NCBI RefSeq assembly: GCF_010587385.1
Contig: NZ_CP047476.1
Coordinates: 1,116,001-1,180,000 of the forward strand
Direction of reading: 5' to 3'
Length of the DNA: 64,000 nt
Origin: Vibrio astriarenae
Lineage (GTDB): Bacteria; Pseudomonadota; Gammaproteobacteria; Enterobacterales; Vibrionaceae
Part shown: positions 38,108-45,845 of the stretch, piece by piece
How the letters are laid out: each line of letters opens with the position of its first letter
How positions within the stretch are numbered: position 1 is the stretch's first letter
Notes under the pieces: generated by a model
Told to the model about the DNA's origin: nothing
Database searches by the model: none
The model's input: only the letters and a program-made list of their open reading frames with translations
Translations under genes and position numbers: made by a program

Positions 38108-39268
38108 TTAAGGGATCGCATCATAGCTGTATCTACCTGACTCAACAGTTATCCCTTTAAACTCTTTCCAAGCTATAAGTTGTCTTTCGTAATATTCAGT
38201 ACCAACCTCTAGTTGTGTTCCCATTGATATCAGTTCTTGGTCTGTAATTTTGACAACCCTAGATGATGAACAAATTTCAGCCTGTTGGTACAGAAAATCA
38301 AAAACATGTGTTTTTGTTGAGCTACCGCCTAAATCTCGGAATCGTTTCTCAAGCTTTGCATTAATGATTTCTTTAATCGCCAACTTTTCGTGTTCTTTCA
38401 TGCGAGCACCAAAAATGATTCCCACGACTTGATTAAAGTCATAGTTGAATAGCCGCTGAAAGTTAGTAAGCGAGGATTCACCAGAAATAAACTTACTAGG
38501 TTGAGGGAGAAGCAAGCGAGCTTCTTGCTCATATGCCCAGCACTCATTTTTTGTTAATAATTGGTTTTGAATTTTCGCATGGAAGCCTAAACGATCTTCC
38601 TCTGTTTTAAACTTATATCCTGTGTTGTCAGCAGGTAATAAACAAAAAGCATCTATGGCTTCAAGTTGATTTTCGTACTCAATTGCCTTTACCTTGAATT
38701 TGTTACCAATTAAAATCTTATGTCCCTTACTTACTGATAAGCTATCTTTCGTTCGACTAGAGCACTGATATAAATAGCCATCAATTGGTCGATAGATCAA
38801 ACAGTAACCAGAATGACTTGCCGCATAGTGAGACCACATGAGCATTTCATTGTTACAGGTAGATAGTGAAACCGAGTATCCAGCACTAGGTGCGTAAAGC
38901 GATAGCATAGCCTTAAATTGCTTTTGTAAATCTCCTAGTTGCTGCAAATCAACTAGGTTGATTTCGCAACTTTTAAATATGTTTTCAAACACCTTTACTG
39001 AGTGGTGTTCATATTCTTCAAGCAGTTGCTCCACAGAGATCGGACATATGCTGTTGAAGTAACTTGCAGCTATTTCTGCCCACGCTTCGTTTTTCCATAT
39101 CGATTGAATTGCACGAACCCAAGTGCATTTACTATTCGCAGGAAACTCAAATTTTGACTGCATATCGATTGGATCATTTAACTCTTCTCGGGATGCAAAA
39201 TACCATTCGTCATAAATGAGCCCCTTTTGTGAGAGAAGCCCTGGAGAGCGATATCTATAGACGTACAT
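38108..39268 (-). CDS. DUF2971 protein, integron cassette gene
   Basis: A 386-residue protein with the DUF2971 pattern: YRYRSPGLLSQKGLIYDEWYFASREELNDPIDM at the N-terminus, SVSLSTCNNEMLMWSHYAASHSGYCLIYRP near residue 140, and GARMKEHEKLAIKEII near 295. The biochemical role of DUF2971 is unknown; it is common in cassette arrays and mobile islands. It lies between an attC-like site on each side, both on the minus strand, so it is the last cassette of the cluster. AT-richer than the backbone. Confidence 0.8.
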   Translation of the reverse strand: MYVYRYRSPGLLSQKGLIYDEWYFASREELNDPIDMQSKFEFPANSKCTWVRAIQSIWKNEAWAEIAASYFNSICPISVEQLLEEYEHHSVKVFENIFKSCEINLVDLQQLGDLQKQFKAMLSLYAPSAGYSVSLSTCNNEMLMWSHYAASHSGYCLIYRPIDGYLYQCSSRTKDSLSVSKGHKILIGNKFKVKAIEYENQLEAIDAFCLLPADNTGYKFKTEEDRLGFHAKIQNQLLTKNECWAYEQEARLLLPQPSKFISGESSLTNFQRLFNYDFNQVVGIIFGARMKEHEKLAIKEIINAKLEKRFRDLGGSSTKTHVFDFLYQQAEICSSSRVVKITDQELISMGTQLEVGTEYYERQLIAWKEFKGITVESGRYSYDAIP

Positions 39269-39286
39269 TATTATTCTCCATTTAGC

Positions 39287-39408
39287 GTATAACGCCTTGC
39301 TAGGTTGCAGCTAACTGCCACTACACTCAAGCAAAGCCATCATAATCAGTAAACTCAACCAAACCAAAAGTGCCGAACGTTAGTTGTCGACTTGAGCAAT
39401 TTGTTAAA
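39287..39408 (-). other. attC recombination site (VCR-type, about 122 bp)
   Basis: Minus strand begins TTTAACAAATTGCTCAAG and ends CTAGCAAGGCGTTATAC, giving complementary outer arms AATTGCT / AGCAAGGCGTTA and the conserved GTTAT core. Inside lie arms GTCGACAACTAACG and CAGTTAGCTGCAAC. Length and position, directly after the preceding cassette ORF, fit a Vibrio attC. Confidence 0.8.
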
Positions 39409-39891
39409 TTACAGTTCATCGGTATGCGATTGGTATTTCTTTTTTATTTGATTGAATACAAGAGAAAAAACCACCAACTCGTTGTGAATGTCATTACCAA
39501 GTTTCTTTCTATCGACATCACTTTGACTATTAACAAAGGTTTGAATTAACGAATTAACTCTTGAGTAAAGATCATGAGCCTTACTATCAGGAAAATAATC
39601 AGCAAAAGCATAAACCTCATTGATATACTCTTGAACATGATCTGCATCGAAATGGGGGGAGAAACCTGCCGAGTCTTCTCCTCGGCTTACAGAGTACTTT
39701 CTCATTTTGCTAATCGCGACTTTGGAAAGAGGTTCTAGCTTGGATATATTTTCAATATCTCGATGGTGCGTCAGTTGATTTTTTATTCTCTCAGCTACAC
39801 TTGCAGCAAGTTTAGACTCTTTAGCTTGCATCCAAGCAAACCAAGCACCCCATAATGAAGCAACCGAACCTAGTACTGAAATCAGATCCAT
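39409..39891 (-). CDS. Membrane-anchored protein coupled to YfbU homologue
   Basis: A 160-residue protein with an N-terminal TM helix (VLGSVASLWGAWFAWMQA, about 5-22) and a cytoplasmic helical remainder. No family recognised. The ATG at 39891 overlaps the stop of the YfbU-like gene (TGATG) and follows GGAGGCG, so translation is coupled; an alternative start 72 bases upstream lies inside the YfbU gene. It shares a cassette with that gene, an uncommon two-gene cassette. A role as effector or partner of the YfbU homologue is inference. Confidence 0.7.
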   Translation of the reverse strand: MDLISVLGSVASLWGAWFAWMQAKESKLAASVAERIKNQLTHHRDIENISKLEPLSKVAISKMRKYSVSRGEDSAGFSPHFDADHVQEYINEVYAFADYFPDSKAHDLYSRVNSLIQTFVNSQSDVDRKKLGNDIHNELVVFSLVFNQIKKKYQSHTDEL

Positions 39892-40412
39892 CACGCCTCC
39901 AAAATCTGTTCTATTTGATTTGGCGTTAACGTCAATGAATATTGCTCTCTTAGGCTTTTCCATACAGATAGCATACGCCTATATGTTGGAAGCATAGGAC
40001 AGTGGCTATTGAAGTCAGGATATTCTCGATCACTTACTAACTCTTGGTATCTATCCAAGTTAACGATGAAGTAGTGGCAATAAGACAATTGGTCAGGCTC
40101 TTCGTTTCCATCAAAGCCAGGAAATCTGTATTTAGGATCAATTGATTTATCCTTTTTGAAATCAGCATTAGACCATGTAATAGCTCTGTACATTTCAAGG
40201 ATATCTAGGACTTCTTTGGTTTGTTCTTCTGGCATCTCATCCCATAGATGTTCAAAGATTGTGCGATAATGAGCTTGATATCCTTGTTGTAGAGCGATTC
40301 TATTTTTTTCATAGTAATCAGCTTCTTCTGGGTATAACTTTTCTAAAATCAAAAACTGGTTTACCAGTGTTAACCTTTCAATCTCAGACATTTTAATATC
40401 TTTCGCAGACAT
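39891..40412 (-). CDS. YfbU-family (UPF0304) protein
   Basis: A 173-residue homologue of E. coli YfbU: the order LTLVNQFLILEKLYPEEADYYEKNRIALQQGYQ, EVLDILEMYRAITWS, FPGFDGNEE, YFIVNLDRYQEL, FNSHCPMLPTYRRMLSVWKS and NQIEQILEA follows the family from end to end. The function of YfbU is unknown. Start 40412 follows TACAGGAG and removes a 35-residue extension that would be read through the attC. First gene of a two-gene cassette, coupled to the TM protein gene. Confidence 0.82.
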   Translation of the reverse strand: MSAKDIKMSEIERLTLVNQFLILEKLYPEEADYYEKNRIALQQGYQAHYRTIFEHLWDEMPEEQTKEVLDILEMYRAITWSNADFKKDKSIDPKYRFPGFDGNEEPDQLSYCHYFIVNLDRYQELVSDREYPDFNSHCPMLPTYRRMLSVWKSLREQYSLTLTPNQIEQILEA

Positions 40413-40427
40413 ATAATTCTCCTGTAA

Positions 40428-40550
40428 TTTAGCCGCATTAAGGTGAGCAACGCTGCCACCTAACCTAAGACATTGCACCGTAAACACAAAACCCAACCTT
40501 GGACTGAAAAATGCCAAGCGTTGAGAGTCACACTAAAATGCTTTGTATAT
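40428..40550 (-). other. attC-like site (VPR-type), with degenerate ends
   Basis: Minus strand ACAAAGCATTTTAGTGTGA, then CTCAACGCTTGGCATTTTTC and the partner arms TGGCAGCGTTGCTCACCTTAATGC. The CAACGCTTGGCA and GTTTACGGTG segments are those of Vibrio parahaemolyticus-type repeats. The right-hand core reads GCGGCTAAA in place of GCGTTA, so it may recombine poorly. Confidence 0.7.
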
Positions 40551-40553
40551 AGC

Positions 40554-41321
40554 CTACTTTTGCACACGCTCTAATTCTTTGAGCATTTGTAGCCCCATGT
40601 ATAATGCTTCCTCTGCATGACCATTTGAAACCTGTTGTCCATGAATAGCAGCATTGCAGATTTTCAATACATAGTCGTACGAGCTATGCATCCCTTGATA
40701 GTGAGGGTACTGATTTGTCAGTTCTTTAAATAGCTGCCTAGCAGACATGAACTTTGACTTCATGGCTGTAGGATCTGCTGTAGACGTCCGTTTCCCAAGT
40801 ATAGTGCGCATAGACTTTTCTAAGTCCATTCGCAAACGAGCTAGTGCAAAGTTCAAGTCGTTACCTGAAACACCAATGTAATCACTCAACTCATCATCTA
40901 GGTTTGACTCTGTATCGTCAGATTGAATTGTTGATTTCAGTTCTTCTTTTGCCTCTTGTACCTGCTCTCTTCCTGGTAGGTGAACATTTACAGTTTGATT
41001 CATAGTATTTGAGATTGCAGTTATCGTATTGCTGTATACGTTCAATATTTCTCTGGTCTCTCCTTTAAACTCTGTAACATCCGTTTTTACTTTTTCAATT
41101 TCTTTCTCAAAAGTTAGGAGTTTTCCGAGACTGATCTTTTTTGCTAATGGCAGGAGAACAAAAAACAGCGATAGAACTAATAGAAACGCAGATGTGCTCC
41201 CTATTTCATTTTTAGGAGGAAATCCAATTCCGTACAACCCAAGCATTAGCAGTCCGCAACCTATTAAACGACATAGGAAGGGAAACACATCAAATAATAA
41301 AATTTTCTTTAAAATATCCAC
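40554..41321 (-). CDS. Two-TM coiled-coil protein, integron cassette gene
   Basis: A 255-residue protein with two TM helices (about 5-32 and 42-62), a Glu/Lys-rich coiled coil (about 68-140) and an all-helical C-terminal domain (about 145-255). That domain's end, YDYVLKICNAAIHGQQVSNGHAEEALYMGLQMLKEL, resembles the C-terminal part of DUF4145/HEPN-like domains, but no R-x4-6-H catalytic motif is present. It lies between two attC sites. Membrane plus HEPN-like helices recalls defence effectors, but this is only a resemblance. Confidence 0.65.
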   Translation of the reverse strand: MDILKKILLFDVFPFLCRLIGCGLLMLGLYGIGFPPKNEIGSTSAFLLVLSLFFVLLPLAKKISLGKLLTFEKEIEKVKTDVTEFKGETREILNVYSNTITAISNTMNQTVNVHLPGREQVQEAKEELKSTIQSDDTESNLDDELSDYIGVSGNDLNFALARLRMDLEKSMRTILGKRTSTADPTAMKSKFMSARQLFKELTNQYPHYQGMHSSYDYVLKICNAAIHGQQVSNGHAEEALYMGLQMLKELERVQK

Positions 41322-41336
41322 GATAATTCCATGTAG

Positions 41337-41404
41337 TTATAACGCTTTAAAGACGGATTTTTTCCGCATTTGCACTCCGTCTATGTTGCGGCCATTTGTT
41401 ATGA
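41337..41404 (-). other. Short attC site (68 bp)
   Basis: Minus strand starts CATAACAAATGGCCGC and ends TTAAAGCGTTATAAC. Inner arms GACGGA/TCCGTC and CCGCA/TGCGG fold the bottom strand. The GTTAT core and size fit a compact attC. It lies 15 bases from the start of the two-TM gene, at the promoter side of the cluster. Confidence 0.7.
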
Positions 41405-42072
41405 AACTCAACTACTATCAAGCTTGTATTTGAATTGAAAGCGCATTTCAGGAGAAACTATGGAAATTTTCCGTAGTTTCTCCCTCAGTACTTGGATTAG
41501 ATTAATTTGGTCTGAGCCGAAAACTTTCAATGATAGAGTTTGGTGATTCTGAGAAGGAAAGGGGCATCAGTGTTTTCACTGCCCAAACTGACCCGGTTGA
41601 CATGCGAAACATGTTTGGCATCTAAGTCAACTATTTCGATGAGATTGATTGAATCATGGTTAGGTTATTTTGTTGATAGATGGCTGTTCGCCTTGGGTGG
41701 CGTGTAAACGGGAATCGGACTAATTAACGGAATAGAAGTCACCCTGTTTAACACCAAAATTTCAATCATCAATCACTGAGTATAAACTTCAAGCCGTTGA
41801 TATTATCTCATATTTAATCTTCCCTAGAGCAATACTATGAAGATATAGTTGTATGACAAGTAGTAACTACGTAAGTCACTGTAATTGAGAACAAAGTAGT
41901 ACCAGTACTAACAAGGTTAGGGGCAACAAACGGGCTAAAGACGAGCGCGCTGCAAGTATGCCTCTGGGCAAAGCTTTTCTATCAAAGCTTCTAGAGATGT
42001 CCAGTTCGCGGACTTTGATTAGGACTGTTGGCCTAGCCAGAATTCTGGAGGAGTCACGCCGACGTTGTACAC
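41405..42072. other. Gene-free interval at the head of the cassette cluster
   Basis: About 670 bases. No integrase gene and no attI that I can recognise. The one clear structure is a 33-base hairpin at 41452-41484 (see separate entry). The remainder includes stretches that look like decayed coding sequence, but I cannot assign them. Confidence 0.4.
41452..41484. repeat. Long perfect-arm hairpin
   Basis: GGAGAAACTA and TAGTTTCTCC are 10-bp perfect arms, extended inward by GGAAA/TTTCC around a single T/G mismatch. No T-run follows, so it is not a classical terminator. It could be an operator or a recombination structure. Confidence 0.6.
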
Positions 42073-42207
42073 GTGGACGAGATAATCGAATTTATGCAGG
42101 GACAAGGAACTTTTACTGGAACTGCTGTGATTGAACGTAAGAAAAAAGACAAGGAAGTAGAATCATGTTTTTATATTCAGGTGAAGAAAGACCTAGACAT
42201 GTTGTAG
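42073..42207 (+). CDS. Possible short ORF overlapping the next gene
   Basis: A 44-residue reading frame (GTG start, MDEIIEFMQGQGTFTGTAVIERKKKDKEVES..) whose last 43 bases overlap the next gene in another frame. The amino-acid pattern looks protein-like and the frame is open back to 42037, but the only purine-rich site (GGAGG at 42047) is too far from the GTG. It could be the decayed tail of a lost gene. Confidence 0.25.
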   Translation: MDEIIEFMQGQGTFTGTAVIERKKKDKEVESCFYIQVKKDLDML

Positions 42208-42866
42208 ACCTGCACGTTTACGTCTTTGATGAGAAGGCTCCGAGAGGATCTGAACCACTAGCCACAGTTAAAGAGTGGCATCAAAATCACGGTAAATTTC
42301 ACCTTGTGCCAATATCAGGCCGAGGAGAAACAGAAGAAAGCGCGCTCAGCGATGCAGTTAAAGCGTGCAGCCGTCATTTGCTAGAGGTAAATGAAAAGGC
42401 ATGTGCGAAGGTGTCGGAGGGTCTTGCAAGGGATGTCGATGAGCGGTTAAGAAAGCCGAACTTTTGCGAGTTCGCATATATCAACCACACTTATCATGCT
42501 GATATAAAGCTTTCAAGTAATCAAATCCAAAAACGTCTCTCAGCCCCGCCTAAATTGCGCCCGTTAAGTGGGCGGAGGGGTAGCGAGCAATACATCGCGT
42601 ACTCGGATAAAATAGTGCAATTCCACCCTCACATATCGACGAAAAAATTGATGGCTCAAGACATCGTGAAAAAGCACTTCGAGTTTCTTATGGCTACTGT
42701 AACTAATTTGACTGGAGCTGAGGCCGACAAAAAAAGCATCTCCAATCTAGCAACGGAAATGGCGTACCCAGCACTAAAGGAAATTCACGAATTTGGCATA
42801 AGTGATCAGGATGTTCGATACAGAGTTGAACTTGCGCTCTCCCATGTAGTAGCTCAACCGGGCTAA
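42165..42866 (+). CDS. Hypothetical protein of the island
   Basis: A 233-residue soluble protein. GGAAGTAG precedes the ATG. The first 100 residues look like a small alpha/beta domain (VVDLHVYVFDEKAPRGSEP.. and SGRGETEESALSDAVKACSRHLLEV); the rest is basic, then helical. No TM segment, signal or recognised motif. It is the only long plus-strand gene among minus-strand neighbours in the middle of the island. Function unknown. Confidence 0.6.
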   Translation: MFLYSGEERPRHVVDLHVYVFDEKAPRGSEPLATVKEWHQNHGKFHLVPISGRGETEESALSDAVKACSRHLLEVNEKACAKVSEGLARDVDERLRKPNFCEFAYINHTYHADIKLSSNQIQKRLSAPPKLRPLSGRRGSEQYIAYSDKIVQFHPHISTKKLMAQDIVKKHFEFLMATVTNLTGAEADKKSISNLATEMAYPALKEIHEFGISDQDVRYRVELALSHVVAQPG

Positions 42867-42910
42867 GTCACTTAGTGAAGTGTCCCGTTTTGCCGGTTCA
42901 AATCAAATAA

Positions 42911-43012
42911 TCACATTAGTCTATTTATGGTTACCAAGACAAGAATAGCCAAAATCAAAACCAGATGTGTGATTGAAGTAGATGATAGTAACTGAATAGT
43001 TTCAATAAGCAT
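42911..43012 (-). CDS. 33-residue single-TM peptide
   Basis: Minus-strand ORF MLIETIQLLSS... followed by a hydrophobic helix (THLVLILAILVLVTI) and the tail NRLM. AGAGG lies six bases before the ATG, a good ribosome-binding site. It is preceded by the unknown minus-strand gene and a hairpin. Size and layout resemble type I toxin peptides (Ldr/TisB class) or small membrane regulators. No antisense RNA promoter can be proved by eye. Confidence 0.45.
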   Translation of the reverse strand: MLIETIQLLSSTSITHLVLILAILVLVTINRLM

Positions 43013-43065
43013 TTGTAACCTCTATAAGTGTTAGTTCAATGCTAAAGACTTTTAAAGTTACTCGT

Positions 43066-43104
43066 AAGGAAAGTTATACAAGATTTCATCTATCAACTTT
43101 CCTT
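43066..43104 (-). terminator. Hairpin at the end of the hypothetical gene
   Basis: Perfect arms AAGGAAAGTT/AACTTTCCTT with a 19-base loop; one arm overlaps the stop codon of the gene ending at 43103. T-run weak. Confidence 0.45.
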
Positions 43105-43711
43105 AATTACGTGTCAAAAAGTTTCCAACGTTTTTCCTTGCCAGCTCAGCGTCCCAACCAGTGACAATTGCAACCATATTTATAAATTGGTTATTACTTG
43201 AAAATTTAATCATATTATCAGCGGCACTTGGATATGCCCAGTTCCACGCTTGATAGATTTTAGCTACCACATTTTGGGATTTGGCTTTTACAAAGGTTGC
43301 GTGATAGTCAGACTCCAGTTCTGCTTTTGAGACAAGTTCTTGCAAGAAATCGTGCACTCGTATGCACTCAAAGTGCTTGACCCCATTAGGTTCAACTTTG
43401 CTCGGAGGTAGTCTGAAGTAATGTGAACCGATGTCCAAAGTACGATCAGTTTTAGCGTCGTATCGAGTGACTAAATTACAGAGCTTTTTCGCTGATTTGG
43501 CAATTTCGTCAAGAATTTCGCGCATTTCTTTTGGGTGATTAGAAGTTTCTTGAGTCAAGTCAATTGAACCGCTATCGTCTATAGGAAGCCCACCAAGACC
43601 GTTCAATTGATACTCGATATTTTTAACCAAAAAACTCAAGTCATCCTCACTGAGTTGTAGTAGTTCTCTAAGCGAATTTACTTGATATTGACTTAACCTG
43701 TTGTCAACCAT
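43103..43711 (-). CDS. Hypothetical protein of the island
   Basis: A 202-residue soluble protein. The ATG at 43711 follows a strong GGAGGAAC site, so the in-frame extension to 43750 is unlikely. The N-terminal half is helical (LSQYQVNSLRELLQLSEDDLSFLVKNIEYQL); the C-terminal half contains the pattern KVEPNGVKHFECIRVHDFLQELV and FINMVAIVTGWDAELARKNVGNFL. No family recognised. It lies between the dispersed repeat (upstream) and a small TM peptide gene (downstream). Confidence 0.6.
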   Translation of the reverse strand: MVDNRLSQYQVNSLRELLQLSEDDLSFLVKNIEYQLNGLGGLPIDDSGSIDLTQETSNHPKEMREILDEIAKSAKKLCNLVTRYDAKTDRTLDIGSHYFRLPPSKVEPNGVKHFECIRVHDFLQELVSKAELESDYHATFVKAKSQNVVAKIYQAWNWAYPSAADNMIKFSSNNQFINMVAIVTGWDAELARKNVGNFLTRN

Positions 43712-43818
43712 GTTCCTCCAAATATATTTAACTCTGTTAAGGTGTGTCATACGACCTTAATCACTAAACCCTACGCATAGTGTAGTGGCATATTGAGTTT
43801 GCCCCTGATTAGAGATGG

Positions 43819-43922
43819 TAAGCCCCAACTTACTCACATTACACAGATAAGAAAAAATAGGTCAAATCACCTCTCTATGATTTGTGAGGTTGAGCGCTGC
43901 TGGCAAGGAAAGGGGCAGCTCT
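43819..43922. repeat. Dispersed intergenic repeat, copy 1
   Basis: About 104 bases, from GGTAAGCCCCAACTTACTC through ATTACACAGATAAGAAAA to TGGCAAGGAAAGGGGCAGC. It aligns to copy 3 (45846-45952) with substitutions and hardly any gaps, and over its right 60 bases to copy 2 (45145). It lies upstream of the minus-strand gene at 43103-43711. Confidence 0.75.
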
Positions 43923-44119
43923 TATTTACGCTGATCTACCCCGCTAGTAAGGGGCTGGACAAGAGCTTCTTAGAGTAACCAACTTAAATTAGGAAAATGC
44001 CGACGACTTTTAGTATCACAAAGTCGCTTCGTGAAGTGCCCAGTCTCGTTACTGCTGATAATTCTTTGTTCTCATAGAGTTTAGCCGCACTAATCTTAGC
44101 CATGACTCACATTCCCTAA
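43923..44119. other. Intergenic stretch between island genes
   Basis: Contains AAGTCGCTTCGTGAAGTGCCC (44022-44042 region), which matches AAGTCACTTAGTGAAGTGTCC at 42864-42884 at 18 of 21 positions. These two direct copies bracket the 43103 gene and the small peptide gene. No ORF is supported. Confidence 0.4.
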
Positions 44120-45067
44120 TTAATAGAAGTATTTAGCTAGAAGCTCATCACTATCGTCGAACTCGATAAAAATGCTATGGTCGAATACACCTTCAACAGG
44201 CGAGTAAAACACATACGCAGACCCGAAGTCTTTACCATCTTTTTCAATAGAGAAGCTACCATATTTGAACTCTATTTCACCCGCAGTCATTCCATGATCT
44301 GCAAGAAATAAGCGGACTTCGTTGATTAGCTGCTTTACATTACTCTCAGTCTTTTCAATTGCAATATCATGAAGAACAGCCCCCTTTTCCTTCTGGTTTG
44401 TTGACCAGTATGTCCACAACTCGTTATACGATTCATTTTGTTGAACGCATGCAGCTGTTTCCCAAACTTCTTTCTGAGCAAAATGATTATCTAATGCCAT
44501 CTCATCAGCCAGTAAGCTATTCTTATCGCGTATACCTTTATTCACTGACTTCCATTCATCTAATGCCACTACAGCTTGCTCAAACGTAAAGTCAGAGTTT
44601 TCACGAACCTTTAGGATTTCAACACCTTTAGAGTGCTGGTCATTCCAAAACTCTCTATTCTCACTTGCCTTTGCGTATCTTGCTGCACTTTCACTTGATA
44701 GCCTCATAGATGACTTTAATTTATCATTATTCTTGACGTGCTTAGAGCCAAGGCTTGGATATCTAAAGTACCCATCGAGTTCTTTTGGTAACTTCACAGT
44801 TTCGGCCATAGCCTCCTCTATTTCATTCTCCCAGAAGTCCATTGATTGCTTATCAATTACCTCAATGTTGAATTTTGCTTTCGCGATATCTAACACTTCA
44901 CCTCCATCAGTTGAGAAAGGATATTGGTTTCCACACAACTCAATCTGACCATTCATCTTCAACGACATTTTAGGGTGTACTTTCCCTAGCTGATGATTGA
45001 CGTAAGTGTACGCCCCAATAGAGCCTGTGACCAAGACTGCCGTAATAGCCATCGCTAGTTTCTTCAT
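44120..45067 (-). CDS. Hypothetical exported or membrane-anchored protein
   Basis: A 315-residue protein. The ATG at 45067 after CAGGAAC starts a hydrophobic N-terminus (MKKLAMAITAVLVTGSIGAYTYV), either a signal peptide or anchor. The chain is mostly helical and charged, with two Cys (ELCGNQ and AACVQQ) that could pair in the periplasm. No family recognised. An in-frame upstream extension to 45166 runs into the dispersed repeat and is not used. Downstream lies repeat copy 1. Confidence 0.6.
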   Translation of the reverse strand: MKKLAMAITAVLVTGSIGAYTYVNHQLGKVHPKMSLKMNGQIELCGNQYPFSTDGGEVLDIAKAKFNIEVIDKQSMDFWENEIEEAMAETVKLPKELDGYFRYPSLGSKHVKNNDKLKSSMRLSSESAARYAKASENREFWNDQHSKGVEILKVRENSDFTFEQAVVALDEWKSVNKGIRDKNSLLADEMALDNHFAQKEVWETAACVQQNESYNELWTYWSTNQKEKGAVLHDIAIEKTESNVKQLINEVRLFLADHGMTAGEIEFKYGSFSIEKDGKDFGSAYVFYSPVEGVFDHSIFIEFDDSDELLAKYFY

Positions 45068-45144
45068 TGTTATGTTCCTGAAGTAATTGATGTCAACTGA
45101 CCTGAAGCTCTTATTATTAAATATATGGGACGGTTTCGAAATAG

Positions 45145-45206
45145 AAAGTAGATCAAACCAACACACTGTTATTTGTGAGATTGAACGTTACTGGCAAGGA
45201 ATGGGG
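45145..45206. repeat. Dispersed intergenic repeat, copy 2 (short)
   Basis: The right-hand 62 bases of the repeat: AGTAGATCAAACCAACACAC through TTGTGAGATTGAACG to TGGCAAGGAATGGGGCAA. More diverged than copies 1 and 3. It lies just upstream of the gene at 44120-45067. Confidence 0.65.
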
Positions 45207-45373
45207 CAAATTCGAGCTACGCTCCCAAACCAGAGCAGCTTAGGACCTAACTTTATTGGAAAAATAGTTAATTTGGCAAAGTACGAATTTGGTGGAATAC
45301 GGCAAACTGCAATTTGTAAAGACATCGTTTTTGTTGAGATATCGCCCCCTCCCTGAAGAACGCGATAGGTCTG

Positions 45374-45814
45374 TCATAACGTTCTGATTTGGAGCATGTA
45401 ACTTCTCTTTCTAAAGCCAAGCTTCTCATAGAATGGGATGACTTCTTCATTGCCAACTGCAACCGAGATATTCACTTGATTGCAATTGTGGTCACTTAGC
45501 CATGATATCGCCGATTGAATAAGTTGCTTGCCTATAGAAGAACCTTGGTATTGAGGTTTTACATATAGTTAATCAACTTCTCCCGAGTCATTGGTAACCG
45601 AAGCGATACAATAACCAACGAGTTCAGAGCCAATTTTGGCGGCATAGACTGCCAATAGCTCCGCTTGCAATAGTTTTTCAATGCGATCTGAGAAAGAGAA
45701 AGAAGCATAATGATCTTTGAAGTTGTCTGATTTAATAAAGTGCAGCTCATTAAGTTCGCACCACAAGTGTTCGATTTCCGAAATACTATCTCTTGATATC
45801 TCAACGATTTCCAT
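45374..45814 (-). pseudogene. GNAT-family acetyltransferase interrupted by an in-frame stop
   Basis: Reading the minus strand from ATG 45814 gives a normal GNAT N-terminus (EISRDSISEIEHLWCELNELHF) to GEVD, then TAA at 45569-45571, and the same frame continues LYVKPQYQGSSIGKQLIQSA.. (the acetyl-CoA-binding motif A, R/Q-x-x-G-x-G/A) to FYEKLGFRKRSYMLQIRTL and a stop at 45374. The 146-codon length is right for the family; the expected residue at the stop is usually Ser (D-S-L-Y-V), one base from TAA. So a single nonsense change, or a sequencing error, breaks the gene. Confidence 0.8.
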
Positions 45815-45845
45815 TCGTGTCTCTCATTTTCGTTTAGAGCGCTTT

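Noticed and set aside
42888..42905. GCCGGTTCAAATC looks like a tRNA T-arm and could mark an integration site
   Set aside because: No acceptor stem, anticodon arm or CCA end can be built around it; the match is only the T-loop.
43793..43978. Plus-strand ORF containing ICEVERCWQGKG
   Set aside because: It is the translation of dispersed repeat copy 1; the similar frame at 45087-45356 is copy 2. Kept as a repeat finding, not as genes.
45268..45462. Separate small minus-strand ORF beside the GNAT gene
   Set aside because: It is a different frame over the 3' part of the broken acetyltransferase, whose true frame continues beyond the internal stop.
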